From the NCBI GenBank assembly GCA_937907305.1, contig CALERQ010000046.1, positions 1 to 5,775 on the forward strand: a stretch of 5,775 nt of DNA. The letters run 5' to 3'. The translations under genes and the position numbers were made by a program. Below are positions 5,117 through 5,775 of this stretch, in pieces (positions within the stretch are counted from its first letter, which is position 1; the number at the start of each line of letters is the position of its first letter). The notes below the pieces were generated by a model. That model did no database searches. It was not told the DNA's origin and worked only from the letters and a program-made list of their open reading frames with translations. The DNA comes from an uncultured Clostridia bacterium (GTDB lineage: Bacteria; Bacillota; Clostridia; Oscillospirales; Ruminococcaceae).

Positions 5117-5775
5117 TCTTCCATGACCTTTCCCGCAAAAGTGAATATCCCACCGTGGCGGCGTTGGGCTTTTTTGACGGCGTGCACCTGGGGCACCGCG
5201 CGGTAATAGCCGAGGCGGTAAAACAGGCGCGCGCGCAGGAAGCCAGATGCGCGGTATTTACCTTTGAGCCGCCGCACCATACCGACCGGGCCGTGAGCAA
5301 AAGCGATGTAAAGCTGCTGCAAAGTGCTGAGGAGCGATACCGTGTGATAGAGGAGCTGGGGGTGGAGCTGGTGCTTTGCCCGCCGTTTGAGAGCTTCTAC
5401 AACTTTTCGCCGGAGGAATTTGTGCGGGAGATACTGAAAAACTGCCTGAACTGCCGGGGTGTGGTGTGCGGCGAGGACTATCGCTTTGGCAAAAAGGGCG
5501 CCGGAAATGTGGCCCTGCTGCGGGAGCTGGCGGAGCCGATGGGCATTACGGTGACGGCGCTGGAGCCGGTGACCTGGAAAGGGGAGACGGTGAGCTCCAG
5601 CCGGATACGGCGCTGCCTGCTGGAGGGCGACACCGAGCTGGCGGGAGAGCTGCTGGGGATGCCCTATGTCATCTGCGGCAAAGCGGTGCGGCGGGGAGAG
5701 GAGCTCTGCCTGCGGCTGCCGCCGGAAATGGCGCTGCCGGCGGAGGGGTGCTACCATGGATTGGACAAGACCCAC
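5110..5775 (+). CDS. ribF: RibF-like FAD synthetase, 3'-partial, riboflavin-kinase signature not seen
   Basis: Complete RibF proteins phosphorylate riboflavin to FMN (C-terminal kinase) and adenylylate FMN to FAD (N-terminal nucleotidyltransferase). The visible 222 residues start at TTG 5110 and run off the window. The N-terminal FAD-synthetase domain is well formed: ALGFFDGVHLGH (18-29) with the HxGH nucleotidyltransferase motif, GEDYRFGKKGAGN (121-133) and SSSRIRRCL (162-170). The loop usually reading PHP is FEPPHH here (52-57). After LLGMPYVICGKAVRRG (181-196), normally the entry to the kinase domain with a GxxxGFPTAN signature soon after, the sequence goes to EELCLRLPPEMALPAEGCY (197-215) with no PTAN. 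This resembles a kinase domain that has lost its ATP/Mg-binding segment. So FAD synthetase activity is likely and riboflavin kinase activity doubtful; the unseen C-terminus could change this. Alanine codons here are mostly GCG, unlike infB. Confidence 0.9.
   Translation, partial: MLIFHDLSRKSEYPTVAALGFFDGVHLGHRAVIAEAVKQARAQEARCAVFTFEPPHHTDRAVSKSDVKLLQSAEERYRVIEELGVELVLCPPFESFYNFSPEEFVREILKNCLNCRGVVCGEDYRFGKKGAGNVALLRELAEPMGITVTALEPVTWKGETVSSSRIRRCLLEGDTELAGELLGMPYVICGKAVRRGEELCLRLPPEMALPAEGCYHGLDKTH

Noticed and set aside
5089..5775. Minus-strand frame of 228 codons opposite ribF
   Set aside because: The + strand carries unmistakable FAD-synthetase motifs; the antisense product is Arg/His/Leu-rich with no known motif.

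Overview
The window is a piece of the conserved Firmicutes translation-factor operon, in the order infB - rbfA - nrnA (DHH phosphoesterase) - truB - ribF, all on the + strand. This order, together with GC-rich coding DNA, strong AGGAGG-type ribosome binding sites, a Clostridia-style IF2 N-terminus and a TTG start, suggests a high-GC member of the Clostridia. A gut Oscillospiraceae/Ruminococcaceae relative (Faecalibacterium / Subdoligranulum / Gemmiger type) would fit. That placement is inference, not a database result.

Layout. Positions 1-2541 hold most of infB; the frame is open to the left edge, so the true start lies upstream. Its N-terminal linker carries two sets of tandem repeats: PAEK units, and a near-perfect 78-bp unit encoding NRPQG-rich peptides. 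Positions 2542-2841 are a 300-nt spacer without a credible gene, about 51% GC by hand count, rich in inverted repeats. It includes a perfect 16-bp inverted repeat and, just before rbfA, two alternative hairpins, one of which would pair with the rbfA Shine-Dalgarno. Positions 2842-5775 are a tightly packed block. rbfA and nrnA share ATGA, nrnA and truB share ATGA, and truB overlaps the TTG start of ribF by 7 nt. ribF runs off the right edge.

How the genes fit together. IF2 brings initiator tRNA to the ribosome, RbfA matures the 30S subunit, NrnA recycles very short RNA fragments and pAp, TruB makes pseudouridine 55 in tRNA, and RibF makes FAD (and FMN in complete enzymes). Overlapping stops and starts imply translational coupling from rbfA to ribF, while the structured spacer is the one place where infB could be uncoupled from the rest.

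Most of the window is ordinary housekeeping DNA. The points worth a second look are the structured infB-rbfA spacer, the RibF whose riboflavin-kinase part appears to lack its GFPTAN signature, and the recently duplicated repeats in the IF2 linker. I found no CRISPR array, tRNA, rRNA, transposase or phage gene.
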